Positions 36,092 through 45,114 of a stretch of 54,905 bases of DNA are shown here, piece by piece. The stretch comes from Blastocatellia bacterium AA13 (GTDB taxonomy: Bacteria; Acidobacteriota; Blastocatellia; UBA7656). How positions within the stretch are numbered: position 1 is the first letter of the stretch; the number at the start of each line of letters is the position of its first letter. The position numbers and the translations under genes are program-made. The DNA is taken from positions 1-54,905 of the forward strand of contig QHVH01000061.1 in the NCBI GenBank assembly GCA_003222245.1. The letters are read 5' to 3'. Below the pieces are notes generated by a model, which saw only the letters and a program-made list of their open reading frames with translations, searched no databases and had not been told where the DNA came from.

Positions 36092-37219
36092 ATGACGCAG
36101 AACCTCGAGATACAAGTCTCGGTCTCGGCTCGAACAGACGCGGGCATGAAACGGCCTGCGAATGAAGACGCCTTTCTCGTGGCCGATCTCACCACCGGCC
36201 GCTCCGGCCTCGGTCCTGAAGTAAGCACTCACACTATGGGAGAGCGCGGAAGCCTCTTGATCGTGTCCGATGGTCTTGGCGGCGCGGCGGCCGGAGAAGT
36301 AGCAAGCGAGCTGACCGTCAAGACGATTCTGGAGAAGCTCAGCGAATCACCGCTCGACGGCGACGTTTCCGCGAGCCTTATGGATGCGATCACGGCCGCG
36401 AACCAGCGAATTTGGAAACACGCTCGAGAGTATCCCGAACACGCGGGGCTGGGCGCTACGTCGACCGCGGTCCTCGTTCGTGGAACCTTCGCTTACATAG
36501 CGCAAGTAGGCGACTCGCGGGCTTACCTCGCGCGCGGCAGCCGAATAAAACAGATCACCAAAGACCAGTCTTATGCGCAGCTCCTACTCGATTCAGGCGC
36601 AATCACGCAAGAGCAGGCCGTATCGGTGCCGAAAAACATAATTATGCAGGCGCTCGGTACCAGTCCCACCGTTCGCGCGGCGATGACCCTCGCGCAGCTC
36701 AATAAGGGCGACATCTTGATTCTCTGCAGCGATGGTCTCTCGAACAAAGTGGAATCCGACGAAATGCTCCAGGCCGTTCGCGAGTCTCCCTCTCTCTCGG
36801 ATGCTTGCCGGTGCCTGATTGACATGGCCAACGAACGCGGTGGAGAAGATAACATCACGATTGTGGCTGCCCGATTCGACGGCGAAGCCTTGCGCTCGGC
36901 CGTCGATGGCGCGGCAATCACGGGTACGTTTCAAGCGCTCGAAACCGCGTCCTACAGCGATGACGTAATGAAGACCGCCGCGGATTACTCATCGCGGTTG
37001 GCCGAACAACGCGCAGCCGCGATAAAGACCGGGGTTTTTAGCGCGCCTTCGATCGACGCATCGGTTGCGAATACGAATGACGAAGATGACCGTGACGAAG
37101 AGAAGGACGACGAGGCGTTCGCAGCCCGCGGAAGCGGCGCCAAAGTCGTCATAACGGCGTTGCTGGTGCTGCTCGCGCTATCGATCTATCTCGTCTATCA
37201 CTACTTCTTGAAGCAATGA
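36092..37219 (+). CDS. PP2C-family Ser/Thr protein phosphatase with C-terminal membrane anchor
   Basis: The 375-residue protein has all PP2C motifs: NEDAF near 24-28, VSDGLGG near 58, GATSTAV near 127, VGDSRAYL near 144, CSDGLSN near 213 and GGEDNITIV near 250. These include the aspartates that bind the two metal ions. The last 24 residues form a membrane segment, so the enzyme is tethered to the inner membrane with its catalytic part in the cytoplasm, placing it near the membrane-bound kinase encoded upstream. It would reverse that kinase's phosphorylation. It ends two bases from the convergent cyclase gene. Confidence 0.92.
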   Translation: MTQNLEIQVSVSARTDAGMKRPANEDAFLVADLTTGRSGLGPEVSTHTMGERGSLLIVSDGLGGAAAGEVASELTVKTILEKLSESPLDGDVSASLMDAITAANQRIWKHAREYPEHAGLGATSTAVLVRGTFAYIAQVGDSRAYLARGSRIKQITKDQSYAQLLLDSGAITQEQAVSVPKNIIMQALGTSPTVRAAMTLAQLNKGDILILCSDGLSNKVESDEMLQAVRESPSLSDACRCLIDMANERGGEDNITIVAARFDGEALRSAVDGAAITGTFQALETASYSDDVMKTAADYSSRLAEQRAAAIKTGVFSAPSIDASVANTNDEDDRDEEKDDEAFAARGSGAKVVITALLVLLALSIYLVYHYFLKQ

Positions 37220-37220
37220 A

Positions 37221-38906
37221 TCAAATCGTCGGCGGCGATATCGCAGGCGGCGCATCGGCCTCACCCTCGTCCTCGCGATGACCCGATTGACTCTCCTGCC
37301 ACAGCACTTCGAAGATCTGAACAGGCCGCCTCTTTCCTTTCAACTCAAGCTCGCCGCGTGGACGCAGGATATATCGGTCCGCCAAAGCCTCTCGAGTCAT
37401 CTGGCTGATCAGAATCTGACCTCCAAGCGCCTGCTTTTCCAACCGCGCGGCAAGATTCACCGCATCGCCGATCGCCGTATAATCCGTGCGCTCCGCGGAG
37501 CCCACGTAGCCCACCGTGACGTTTCCCGTATTGATGCCGGTGCCCATGCTCACGGAGGGCAGTCCCAGTCGCCGCAAATCGTGGTTCAACACAGCAAGCC
37601 TCTCTTGCATGGCGATGGCCGCGCCGACCGCTTTCAACGCGGAATCGGCGTCCTGGTACGGAACCCCGAAGAGCGCCATCAGGCCGTCGCCGATGAATTT
37701 GTCCAGTATGCCCTCGTACTCGAATACCACGGGAGTGATCCCCGAAAAAACGTCGTTCAATATCTTGAGCACCGTGTCTGGAGCCATCGTTTCAGCGAGC
37801 GCGGTGAATCCTCTGATATCGGAAAAGAGAATTGTCGCCGCCTGGCTAATGCCTCCCAAACTGATTGCGTTCGGGTCCGCCAGAATCTGATTCACTACGT
37901 GCTGAGGCAGGAAGCGCTTATAAGTGGCCCTCGCCAAGGCCTCCTTCACCAGTTGCGCGTGAGAAGCCGCGTTCTCGGTAGCCATCGCGGCCGCCGTCGC
38001 AAGCGCATTCAGGAGATCCAGATGATCCGAGTCGAATTGCTCAAACGGGTTTCTGCCATCTACATAGATCAACCCCAGCAGCCCGTCCTGGCTCGAAAGC
38101 GGAACACACATAATCGAATGAATGCGCTGGATCGTCAGCGACTGCGCCTGAGCAAACCGCTCATCGGCCCTGGCGTCTGACGACAGCAAGGCGATGCGCT
38201 CCGATAAAACCCTGTCTACGACTGTCTTGCTGACCGGCGCGTCACGATCTTCCGCCGAGCCGCGCCCCGAGCGAAACCTGACAAAGAACGGATTGAGCTC
38301 GCCGCTTTCTTTATCGCTCAGCAGCACAAGGAACCGATCGGCCGGCGTCAGCCTGAGAATCATGTCGCTCAGCTTTTCAAAAATATCCTCGAGCGAAAAC
38401 GTCGAGCTCAATAGCCGGTTGAGCTCATAGAGGTGTGCTAACGTCTCGGCCTTTTTCTTGAGAGTCTGAATGTCCTCCAGCAGTTCTTCCGGGTGCGCCG
38501 ATGACAACGCTGAAACGTCTATCCGCGGCAGGCTCGACGCCAGCAAGTCAGGCGCGAGCATCAAAGCGGTCGCGGTTATCGGCGCGGAATCATACTGGAG
38601 AGAGGGGGTGAGACCCTCATCGAACAACAAACTGTATCCGCCGATCTCGAGGAGGTCGTTATTAGCGAGGAGGCGTTCTTCTATTCTTTTTCCATTCACG
38701 ACCGTTCCGTTGACGCTCTTGAGGTCTATCAGCAGATAAGTCTTTCCCTCGCGTCTGAGCACCGCGTGACGACGGGAGATTCTCTCATCATCGAGCACGA
38801 GTTCATTGACATCCGGTGAGCGCCCGATTCGAACCTCATTACGATTGAGCTCGAAATCGAACTCCTTTCCAGTGGCCGAGTGCTTAACCGAGAGTTTCTG
38901 AGACAT
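37221..38906 (-). CDS. FHA-GAF-adenylate/guanylate cyclase
   Basis: The 561-residue protein has an N-terminal FHA domain (about 22-95: IGRSPDVNELVLDD, SRRHAVL, NGTVVNGKRI) that binds phosphothreonine. A GAF-type sensor follows (about 165-320), and a class III nucleotide cyclase (about 355-535) with ILFSDIRGFT (metal aspartates), FIGDGLMALFG and DAVNLAARLE. The cyclase looks complete. The FHA domain would recognise targets of the neighbouring Ser/Thr kinase, linking phosphorylation to cyclic-nucleotide output. There is no ribosome site before the ATG; a TATAAT lies only 7 bases upstream. The gene converges with the phosphatase gene, leaving almost no gap. Confidence 0.9.
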   Translation of the reverse strand: MSQKLSVKHSATGKEFDFELNRNEVRIGRSPDVNELVLDDERISRRHAVLRREGKTYLLIDLKSVNGTVVNGKRIEERLLANNDLLEIGGYSLLFDEGLTPSLQYDSAPITATALMLAPDLLASSLPRIDVSALSSAHPEELLEDIQTLKKKAETLAHLYELNRLLSSTFSLEDIFEKLSDMILRLTPADRFLVLLSDKESGELNPFFVRFRSGRGSAEDRDAPVSKTVVDRVLSERIALLSSDARADERFAQAQSLTIQRIHSIMCVPLSSQDGLLGLIYVDGRNPFEQFDSDHLDLLNALATAAAMATENAASHAQLVKEALARATYKRFLPQHVVNQILADPNAISLGGISQAATILFSDIRGFTALAETMAPDTVLKILNDVFSGITPVVFEYEGILDKFIGDGLMALFGVPYQDADSALKAVGAAIAMQERLAVLNHDLRRLGLPSVSMGTGINTGNVTVGYVGSAERTDYTAIGDAVNLAARLEKQALGGQILISQMTREALADRYILRPRGELELKGKRRPVQIFEVLWQESQSGHREDEGEADAPPAISPPTI

Positions 38907-39222
38907 AAGAGAAATTATAATGCGAGCCTAATCCATATAAGTGTTGCGGCCTATTATATCACTCCGTTAATGCCCTCAGCTGGCGGATGTCACTAAGAAC
39001 TACTCCGGGTTGGCCGTCATAAAATCTTGTGCTAGAGTCCTTCTGTTTTTCAGCTTGTGTAATGCGCTGGATGAAATCCTGGATGAAATGATTGAATGGG
39101 CTCGACAAACGTTAGCGATAGGAACCGATGAAAAACGACTGCGACCCGCTACATTATCCGCTACATTCAAGAATCAGCTACCCGCGCGTTTTTCACCAAG
39201 CTAGTTTGATCGATTTGGTAGC
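38907..39222. other. Intergenic region between cyclase and tRNA
   Basis: 316 bases. A 64-aa plus-strand frame at 39010-39204 has no domain or ribosome site. Two TATAAT boxes facing the cyclase gene are present (38914-38919 and 38953-38958). No clear tRNA promoter was seen. Confidence 0.5.
38914..38919 (-). promoter_or_regulatory. Candidate -10 box for the cyclase gene, leaderless arrangement
   Basis: On the minus strand TATAAT ends 7 bases before the ATG at 38906, with no ribosome site. A second TATAAT at 38953-38958 would give a leader of about 40 bases. Neither has a good -35 hexamer. Confidence 0.35.
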
Positions 39223-39297
39223 GGCCCCTTAGCTCAACGGCAGAGCAGAGGACTCATAATCCTTTGGTTGGAGGTTCGAATCCTCCAGGGGCCACCA
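39223..39297 (+). tRNA. tRNA-Ile (CAU anticodon, Ile2 type)
   Basis: The full cloverleaf can be folded: acceptor stem ggcccct/aggggcc, D stem gctc/gagc, anticodon stem gagga/tcctt with loop ctcataa (anticodon CAT), T stem ggagg/cctcc with ttcgaat, and an encoded ACCA end. The acceptor stem and flanking bases match the bacterial Ile2 tRNA (lysidine-modified CAU) rather than initiator Met, which has a C1-A72 mismatch. It is the integration site of the element that follows. Confidence 0.85.
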
Positions 39298-39346
39298 AAT
39301 AACCCACTGAATATTCAACACCTTCCAGACCTCCGTTTTTGGCATC

Positions 39347-40474
39347 TCATTCCCCGACTGCTTTTTTTGACGCGATCTTGACGACCACAGCTCTTTTTAG
39401 GGCGACAGCCTCAACTACGCGCCGCTTCCCTTCGTCGGTCGCGTGTGCGTATCGTTCCGTCATCCTTATCGAACTGTGACCCATTACATCTTGAATGGCC
39501 GTCAACGGAGCGCCTGCATCCGCCGCCCTCGTACCGAACGTGTGTCGTAGATCATGAATCCTCAGATCCCTGATTCCCGCCAACCTGCAGGCTGTATCCC
39601 AAGCGGTCTTGAGCGATGTGTACGGCTTTCTGGTTGCCGGGTTCGTGAATATGTAGGTGTAGCCCTTCGCTTGAGCCTTGCTGACCAAGGCGCGCAGAGT
39701 TTCCCTCGTCTGATCGTTCATTGGTATTTCATGGTCTATGTCACCCTTCGTGTTTTTCAGACAGATCACATTGCGATGGAAGTCCACAAGATGAGTTGGG
39801 AGCCTGAGCAACTCGTTCTCGCGCATACCCGTATTTATGTAGAGATCGACTATCTGCCGAAGATGAGCCCTCCGTCCGGTTAAAACCGAAAAGAGCGCCT
39901 CTTCCTCATCAGGCAGCAGGTAGCGTGTCCGACTTTGCTCTTTTGGCATCTCCACCGAGCGGCACGGATTCTCCGAGATCACTACCTGCTTGTCAGCGAC
40001 TGCTAGGCTCAGCACGCTGGAGAGCAGGAAGATTTCCCGATTCACTGAGGCGGACGACCGGGGCTTCGACCATGTGACCGTCTTGTCCCTGCTCTTGCGT
40101 GTGTACACGATCGGCGTCTCACGCCGCGTGACCTTGTACTTCTCAATTAGAAACGGGTTTATTTCGCTCAGCCTCTTGTCTCCAAAAAACGAGAGCACTG
40201 GTTTCATTCGGTAGACATCCATCTTGAGCGATCGCGGCTTCGTGGCTTCGGCCCAAGCCCAGTATTCTTCTTCTACAAACTCTCTCAAGCGCGGGTCCTT
40301 GACGGCGCCGCCGTACCTCCCTTCGTAGACATCGTTCTTGATCTGGCGTTCGGCCTCCAACGCCTGCTTTTGATTCTGTGCTTCAGGGATCACACCACGA
40401 TACCGCACCCTCCGAATTTGAAAGTCGTAAAAGTAGCTGAATCCCTTTTCCGTTTTGACCTTCTTCACTCCCAT
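39347..40474 (-). CDS. Tyrosine recombinase/integrase
   Basis: The 375-residue protein starts at the ATG at 40474; AGGA is 7 bases upstream, whereas the ATG at 40480 is too close to it. The N-terminal part (about 1-65) is an AP2-like arm-binding domain with a YRGVIPEA segment, then a SAM-like core-binding domain (about 70-175). The catalytic domain has all key residues: R in NTGMRENEL, K in NTKGDIDHEI, H-x-x-R in HDLRHTF, H in GHSS and the nucleophile Y in TERYAHA. It would integrate the element at the adjacent tRNA-Ile gene. Likely active. Confidence 0.93.
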   Translation of the reverse strand: MGVKKVKTEKGFSYFYDFQIRRVRYRGVIPEAQNQKQALEAERQIKNDVYEGRYGGAVKDPRLREFVEEEYWAWAEATKPRSLKMDVYRMKPVLSFFGDKRLSEINPFLIEKYKVTRRETPIVYTRKSRDKTVTWSKPRSSASVNREIFLLSSVLSLAVADKQVVISENPCRSVEMPKEQSRTRYLLPDEEEALFSVLTGRRAHLRQIVDLYINTGMRENELLRLPTHLVDFHRNVICLKNTKGDIDHEIPMNDQTRETLRALVSKAQAKGYTYIFTNPATRKPYTSLKTAWDTACRLAGIRDLRIHDLRHTFGTRAADAGAPLTAIQDVMGHSSIRMTERYAHATDEGKRRVVEAVALKRAVVVKIASKKAVGE

Positions 40475-40506
40475 GAGCATTTCCTTTCCCGCATCGCAGC
40501 CAGCGA

Positions 40507-40830
40507 TTAGGGTTCGGCCATCCTAAGACGAGGCTTTCGCGTTTGTCCAGTTTCGGTGGTTCCGTTTCTGAGTGCGCGAACTACTTCATTGAACTCGAAG
40601 AGGAATACTGAGCTGCCTGGTGGCTTGAACGACGGGATCAATTTCTTCTTGGCCCATCCTCGAATCGTGCGCTCATCGATGTGGATCAAAGCCGCCAGGT
40701 CCTGACTTCGCAGGAAGGCGACTTGCTCGACCGCGAGCCGGCCGTCGTCCCCCAGGCTGACCCTGAAATAGACCGGATTGGTCAATTCTTTCTCGAGCAA
40801 CTCGCCGATTTGTTTGGTTAGATCAGCCAA
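40507..40830 (-). CDS. HTH DNA-binding protein, excisionase-like
   Basis: The 107-residue protein has residues 45-85 matching a MerR/excisionase-type HTH (LAALIHIDERTIRGWAKK, then FKPPGSSVFLFEFNEV). The N-terminal 35 residues may be a separate helical element. It lies 26 bases upstream of the integrase gene on the same strand, the usual place of a recombination directionality factor, so it may control excision. Confidence 0.72.
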   Translation of the reverse strand: MADLTKQIGELLEKELTNPVYFRVSLGDDGRLAVEQVAFLRSQDLAALIHIDERTIRGWAKKKLIPSFKPPGSSVFLFEFNEVVRALRNGTTETGQTRKPRLRMAEP

Positions 40831-40926
40831 GATATTCCCCTAAAGCGCCCCCTCCATTTGCGTCGTGCGATTCTTCCCTGAGTCTATGCAATCAAGGTCA
40901 ACTGCTCGCGAATGGGGCTTCTGTTG

Positions 40927-43116
40927 TCATAGTGAATAATCCGCCTCGCGCTCTAGACGAGTCGGCAGTTCGTCAGGTGCAGGTACACCGGACTCGCCTT
41001 TTGATCCATGTGGTTCCGCTGTTCGCTCCCCTAAGGAGGGGGGAGCGAACGAACTAGTGGGAACTGGGTCATTGAACAAGGGCTGAACTGCTACTGAACC
41101 ACCACTCATCAAAGAAGTTGTTTTTGAACTGTCCTCGGTATCCAGTTCCCAATTCAGCAAGGACCGGTTCGGCGTCGGTTCAATAGACTGGTTGCCCGGA
41201 TGCTCAGCCATTTCGATCAGGCGTTGCGCTAGCTCTTGACCGTTCGCCAAGAGCGTCAGAGTCCCGTTCTGAGATCTGTCCACCAGATCTTTTTTCATCA
41301 GCGCGTTGATGGAGGTTGAGATAGTGGACTTCGGAATTCCTGTGTGAGTTTCGATCTCCGCGAACTTTGCGCCCCGCTTAAATATTGGCTGTGCGAGCGC
41401 TATCAAGACTTCGGTCTGCCTTGCGCTCAACGGTTTGGCTTCGCTGGCAATCTTCGCTGCATCGACTAGAACGGTATATTCCTCGACTCGCTTTGGGTCG
41501 GCCCCTTCGATTCTTTTGACATCAACCTGTATGATGCAGAATCTGCGGGCCTCATGGTCGCGACGCACGTTCGCCTTGGCCACCTTCACTCTTATTACCT
41601 CGTCGGTTTGTTCGACGTGAAGAACGCGTCTCGCAGATCCGTATGACTGTGAACCGCCTCTCGTGTGTTCCCCCGACCAGCCGGTGTGAGTCGTAACCAC
41701 AACGCCGCAGTTGAGCGAGCGCGCAATCAAATAGGTGGAAGCGAACGCGGCCGCCATGTTCTCGTTCGTCTCATCCTTTCCAGCCGCTCCAAACTCGTTG
41801 CTTAGAACGTCAATCAGTATTAGATCGAATCCGCCCAGGTCTTCGGCTGTGTCTATTAGCGCCCCTACTTGAGTCAGGTCGAATAGACCGACCGTCTCTG
41901 CGATTATGTACAACTGAGGAGTCTTGAGCCCGTGAAACGACTCCCAGGCATCGAGACGAGCGTCCAACTCTTCTGGCGACTCATTTGCAACGAATAACAC
42001 TCGCATTCTCTGAGAAGCCGTAGCAGCAATGTCGATCGCCACATGGCTTTTGCCCGATCCTGCCAATCCTTCCACAATGGTTACCTGCTTTCGATAAGCA
42101 ACGCCCTTGACCAGTGGTGCGGCCGGTTGGATCTCGACTTTGCGGTTGCGGGAGTGGAAAATCTTGCGCCGTTGGATCTCGCGGTCCTCTTCACGGGGAT
42201 GATCCGCACCAGTTCGGCCAACGTCTGTCTCTGTAGGCTTCCACTCGGGCGCATTCTCGATTAGCCCGTTGATCTCTTCAACAGTACCCCCAGCATCGCG
42301 ATACTCTATGATGTCCCCCTTTGGAGGGATTCCTGGCAACCGTATCTTCTTGATACTGATTGCGACGGCAGACACACTACGTGCTACCGTATGGCCCCAT
42401 GCCTCTCCCTCCTCGTCATTGTCGAGGAAGATCGCAACTCTACGGCCTCGAAGAGGGGTTATATAGTCCGGGTTCGTTCGCTCCGCACTAACCCATCCCT
42501 TTGAGCCGCCGCTGTTGCAGGTCGCGTTATAGCCAAGCTCAACGAACGCATTCGCGGCTTTCTCACCCTCGGCGAGGCAAACCAATTCCCCTTCGGGCAC
42601 CTTAAGTAACTCCGGAAGGCGATACAAAACGCGCGGTATGCCGTTCAAAGTGCCTGGCCCTCTAATCCATCCGCCCTTACCATCTGGGCGCCGCGGCCAA
42701 AACTGCTTGTCTGGCTTCTGCCCAGGTGCCCCTCGCCTCTCCATTCGATCAATCAGATACACAATCTCGCCGTCTGCATGCTGGTATTGATATGTGTCAG
42801 TCTTCTTCCACGTGTTAACGGGTGGCCTACCACGTGAGCCGTTGCCGCTAGCAGCTAGCATCGCCGGCCGCGGTCCAAGGTCGAATTGATCGAGTCCGGC
42901 ACCCTTGATGATTTCTTCAAACGTGCAGCCACGTGATCTGCAACGGAATAGGGTTCTACCGTCATTCGCTTCACTTATGCTCAAACTCGGTTTGCGATCT
43001 TCATGGTCTGGAGCCGAACATTGAGCACGCCAGCCGCCCGAGACTTTCCGCACGTGCTGGAAGTAGTGAAGCACCTCGTTTGTAGAAAGCCACCTTTGAG
43101 CCTGCGCCGTGGGCAT
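40927..43116 (-). CDS. Primase-helicase replication protein of the element
   Basis: The 729-residue protein starts at the ATG at 43116 with AGGAAG 9 bases upstream (a TTG at 43125 would overlap the ribosome site). Residues 33-64 form a CHC2-like zinc finger (C33, H38, C59, C64). A TOPRIM domain lies near 175-265 (CLAEGEKAANAF, FLDNDEEGEAWG). A RepA/DnaB-like AAA ATPase follows (about 330-560) with a Walker A GLAGSGKS near 350, LILIDVLSNEF (Walker B) and VVTTHTG. A winged-helix segment is near 575-640. It could prime and unwind element DNA, as in satellites and integrative plasmids. The C-terminal 90 residues are low complexity. Confidence 0.85.
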   Translation of the reverse strand: MPTAQAQRWLSTNEVLHYFQHVRKVSGGWRAQCSAPDHEDRKPSLSISEANDGRTLFRCRSRGCTFEEIIKGAGLDQFDLGPRPAMLAASGNGSRGRPPVNTWKKTDTYQYQHADGEIVYLIDRMERRGAPGQKPDKQFWPRRPDGKGGWIRGPGTLNGIPRVLYRLPELLKVPEGELVCLAEGEKAANAFVELGYNATCNSGGSKGWVSAERTNPDYITPLRGRRVAIFLDNDEEGEAWGHTVARSVSAVAISIKKIRLPGIPPKGDIIEYRDAGGTVEEINGLIENAPEWKPTETDVGRTGADHPREEDREIQRRKIFHSRNRKVEIQPAAPLVKGVAYRKQVTIVEGLAGSGKSHVAIDIAATASQRMRVLFVANESPEELDARLDAWESFHGLKTPQLYIIAETVGLFDLTQVGALIDTAEDLGGFDLILIDVLSNEFGAAGKDETNENMAAAFASTYLIARSLNCGVVVTTHTGWSGEHTRGGSQSYGSARRVLHVEQTDEVIRVKVAKANVRRDHEARRFCIIQVDVKRIEGADPKRVEEYTVLVDAAKIASEAKPLSARQTEVLIALAQPIFKRGAKFAEIETHTGIPKSTISTSINALMKKDLVDRSQNGTLTLLANGQELAQRLIEMAEHPGNQSIEPTPNRSLLNWELDTEDSSKTTSLMSGGSVAVQPLFNDPVPTSSFAPPSLGERTAEPHGSKGESGVPAPDELPTRLEREADYSL

Positions 43117-43247
43117 TCTTGACAACTTCCTTATGTTGGAGGTTCTGCACCCTTCAATTCCTTACTCACGTGTAGCGAGGTTGTCAGACCCTCTGACCGC
43201 GAGACTGCACAACTGATTTCAATCAAGCCCAACAGGACAACCGACCG

Positions 43248-43457
43248 TTAGTTTGAGGCGCTGACTGTTCTTCGCTCCCGCTTTTCACGTTCGCGCGCGG
43301 CCGCCAGCCGCTCGACATCGGACGCTTTATAGACACGTCGGCCACTTGGCGTCGTCTCACAAGGCAATCGTCCTGATCGAGCGAGGTTCCGCACCAGTTC
43401 GACGGAGCAGCCGAGGCGCTTCGACACGTCAATCGTCATCAGCAATCCATTGCTCAT
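43248..43457 (-). CDS. Small MerR-type HTH protein
   Basis: The 69-residue protein starts with AAAGGGG upstream of the ATG. Residues 6-52 are an excisionase/MerR-like HTH (TIDVSKRLGCSVELVRNLAR, then PSGRRVYKASDVERL). The C-terminus is a run of charged residues. It is a likely regulator or directionality factor. It sits upstream of the primase gene and could regulate it. Confidence 0.75.
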   Translation of the reverse strand: MSNGLLMTIDVSKRLGCSVELVRNLARSGRLPCETTPSGRRVYKASDVERLAAAREREKRERRTVSASN

Positions 43458-43600
43458 TTCCGTAGACCCCTTTCGATTGCTGCATACTGCAAGACGGAGA
43501 GTACCGAAAGCAGAGAAAAAAAGATGGGTAAAGTGAGGGAGGCCGCCTAGTCCGCTTTTTCGGACCGGCGATTCTGTTCCAAGAGCGATGCAGTGGTCCG

Positions 43601-44704
43601 TTATCCTCTTTTGACCCGAACTACGGGGAGACTAAGGGCGTAGCGGGACGCGGGGATTGAGTAGAAGTTCCGATCGGGTGACGTGATCACAGGCTCACTG
43701 TCCGCTACGAATGTCTCCGCACCAATATGCGTGATAGACCCTGATGACACGTTACGTGCGTTCCTTCTATACCGTCTCTGGACATCCTTCTTCAAGGAGA
43801 ACCGCGATTCATCGTATAGGTTTTTCCAGCGGCGCCAGTCACGTCTCTGGAATGCAAATCTTCCGTCAGGACTTTTAAGAAACGCGGCGATCTCCAGCAA
43901 TCCAACCTCGAAGTTCTTCAAGGTTTCCTGATCAAGGCCAGTTCGATGTGCCCCGTCCTCATATAACTCATCTTGACCAAGTCGCTTAAGGGCAGCAGCG
44001 ACGAGCTTGTCTGGATTCCTACTATTAGTCGCGATGTACGCTTCGAAGATCTGCCTAAGGTACCAGGAGCGGTCGAAAACGAGCCTTCGGTGGACCTCAA
44101 ATGCTTTCTCCGCAGGCCACGCTCGGGCGACAACACCCTGGACTAACGCCCTGCTGACGCTCTCCAAATGACCTTTGGCTATCTTTCCGCATTCTCGCAG
44201 CCGTTTCCCTTCACCACGGCCCATGTCCGGCAACCGCTCCTTGCAAACGACAGAGCCTTGCCAGAATCGGAGCGCACACATGATTGCTGGGTGACCCAAG
44301 CTCGCTGCATCTGCTCGTATAGACGCCAAAATGTCGATCTCTTGATCCTTTTCCATGCCGCCCGGTCCGAATATCATTAACGCGCGGGGACGGCTTATGT
44401 CATCAGGGCGTGGCTCCAACATCACCTCACGTGAAGTCAGGCGGCGTCCGCTCAACGTCTTGCCGGTGTAGTCAATTGCTCGTTGCTGCCCGTCATAGAT
44501 ATTAACAATCACGTCTTGCTCAACAGCGAGTCCCAACCTCGCCCACAAAACCGTGCGGTCGTCGTCAGACAATAAACTCACTTGTTGTTCGAGCTTATCA
44601 ATGAGCGACCTCTGCTCAGGATCTTCAGGCGTTTTTGGCAGTGCTGGCAATTTTGGTTTGTGGTGAACTGATTTGACGGAGTGCTTCGATTTGGGCTTTT
44701 TCAA
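43601..44704 (-). CDS. Element protein of unknown function
   Basis: The 367-residue protein has a TTG start at 44704 with a strong GGAGGG site. The N-terminal 35 residues are rich in K, H and P and may be disordered. Helix-rich sequence follows (about 35-300), and the last 90 residues contain many R, W and Y (FQRRDWRRWKNLYDES). I do not recognise a family and see no Walker, nuclease or protease motif. Placement among the replication and HTH genes makes a role in DNA handling of the element possible, but this is inference only. Confidence 0.65.
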   Translation of the reverse strand: MKKPKSKHSVKSVHHKPKLPALPKTPEDPEQRSLIDKLEQQVSLLSDDDRTVLWARLGLAVEQDVIVNIYDGQQRAIDYTGKTLSGRRLTSREVMLEPRPDDISRPRALMIFGPGGMEKDQEIDILASIRADAASLGHPAIMCALRFWQGSVVCKERLPDMGRGEGKRLRECGKIAKGHLESVSRALVQGVVARAWPAEKAFEVHRRLVFDRSWYLRQIFEAYIATNSRNPDKLVAAALKRLGQDELYEDGAHRTGLDQETLKNFEVGLLEIAAFLKSPDGRFAFQRRDWRRWKNLYDESRFSLKKDVQRRYRRNARNVSSGSITHIGAETFVADSEPVITSPDRNFYSIPASRYALSLPVVRVKRG

Positions 44705-44813
44705 CTACCCTCCTTTCCAAATTATTATTCGACGCGTGGCTATAACACAGAAAAGAGAGCGGCCTCAGCAGAACGGTTCGGAACTGTACTCGATGCCGAA
44801 ATGATCTTTGATT

Positions 44814-45032
44814 TCATTCAGCGATGCGCTTTGTGCGCTTCTTGCCCTGAACCGTGTTAGCAGCCGGACGGCCTGGCTTGCGGTCCCCAACCAAACGCAG
44901 GTCTTTCTCGGCCACAAGCAATACACGACCGAAACGTTGAGCCGGCAATCGACCCTCTTTGATTAGAACCCCCACTCGGCTCCTGTGAACCCCGAGTCGT
45001 TCGGCGACTTCCGCTGTAGTTAACAGTTTCAT
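44814..45032 (-). CDS. Small HTH protein, excisionase family
   Basis: The 72-residue protein starts at the ATG at 45032. Residues 3-50 are a classic excisionase-type HTH (LLTTAEVAERLGVHRSRVGV, then RLPAQRFGRVLLV). The C-terminus is rich in K and R and may contact DNA. It faces the truncated recombinase across a shared regulatory region full of inverted repeats. No ribosome site is seen; a TATAAA lies only 6 bases before the ATG, so the transcript may be leaderless. Confidence 0.78.
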   Translation of the reverse strand: MKLLTTAEVAERLGVHRSRVGVLIKEGRLPAQRFGRVLLVAEKDLRLVGDRKPGRPAANTVQGKKRTKRIAE

Positions 45033-45038
45033 AGGCAG

Positions 45039-45068
45039 TTTATACAGACGACATAAACTATCTGTCAA
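45039..45068 (-). promoter_or_regulatory. Candidate promoter for the small HTH gene
   Basis: On the minus strand TTGACA (45068-45063), 18 bases, TATAAA (45044-45039). Transcription would start at or just before the ATG at 45032. It lies within the inverted-repeat cluster. Confidence 0.5.
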
Positions 45069-45084
45069 TGTCGATAGTTTTGCA

Positions 45085-45114
45085 TTGACATAACTATAGC
45101 TCTGCGTCTATAGT
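45085..45114 (+). promoter_or_regulatory. Candidate promoter for the recombinase remnant
   Basis: ttgaca (45085-45090), 18 bases, tatagt (45109-45114). The -10 overlaps one arm of an inverted repeat, which suggests repression by a bound protein. Confidence 0.55.

Noticed and set aside
39010-39204. 64-aa plus-strand frame before the tRNA
   Set aside because: No ribosome site, no domain, and direct short repeats inside; not enough support.
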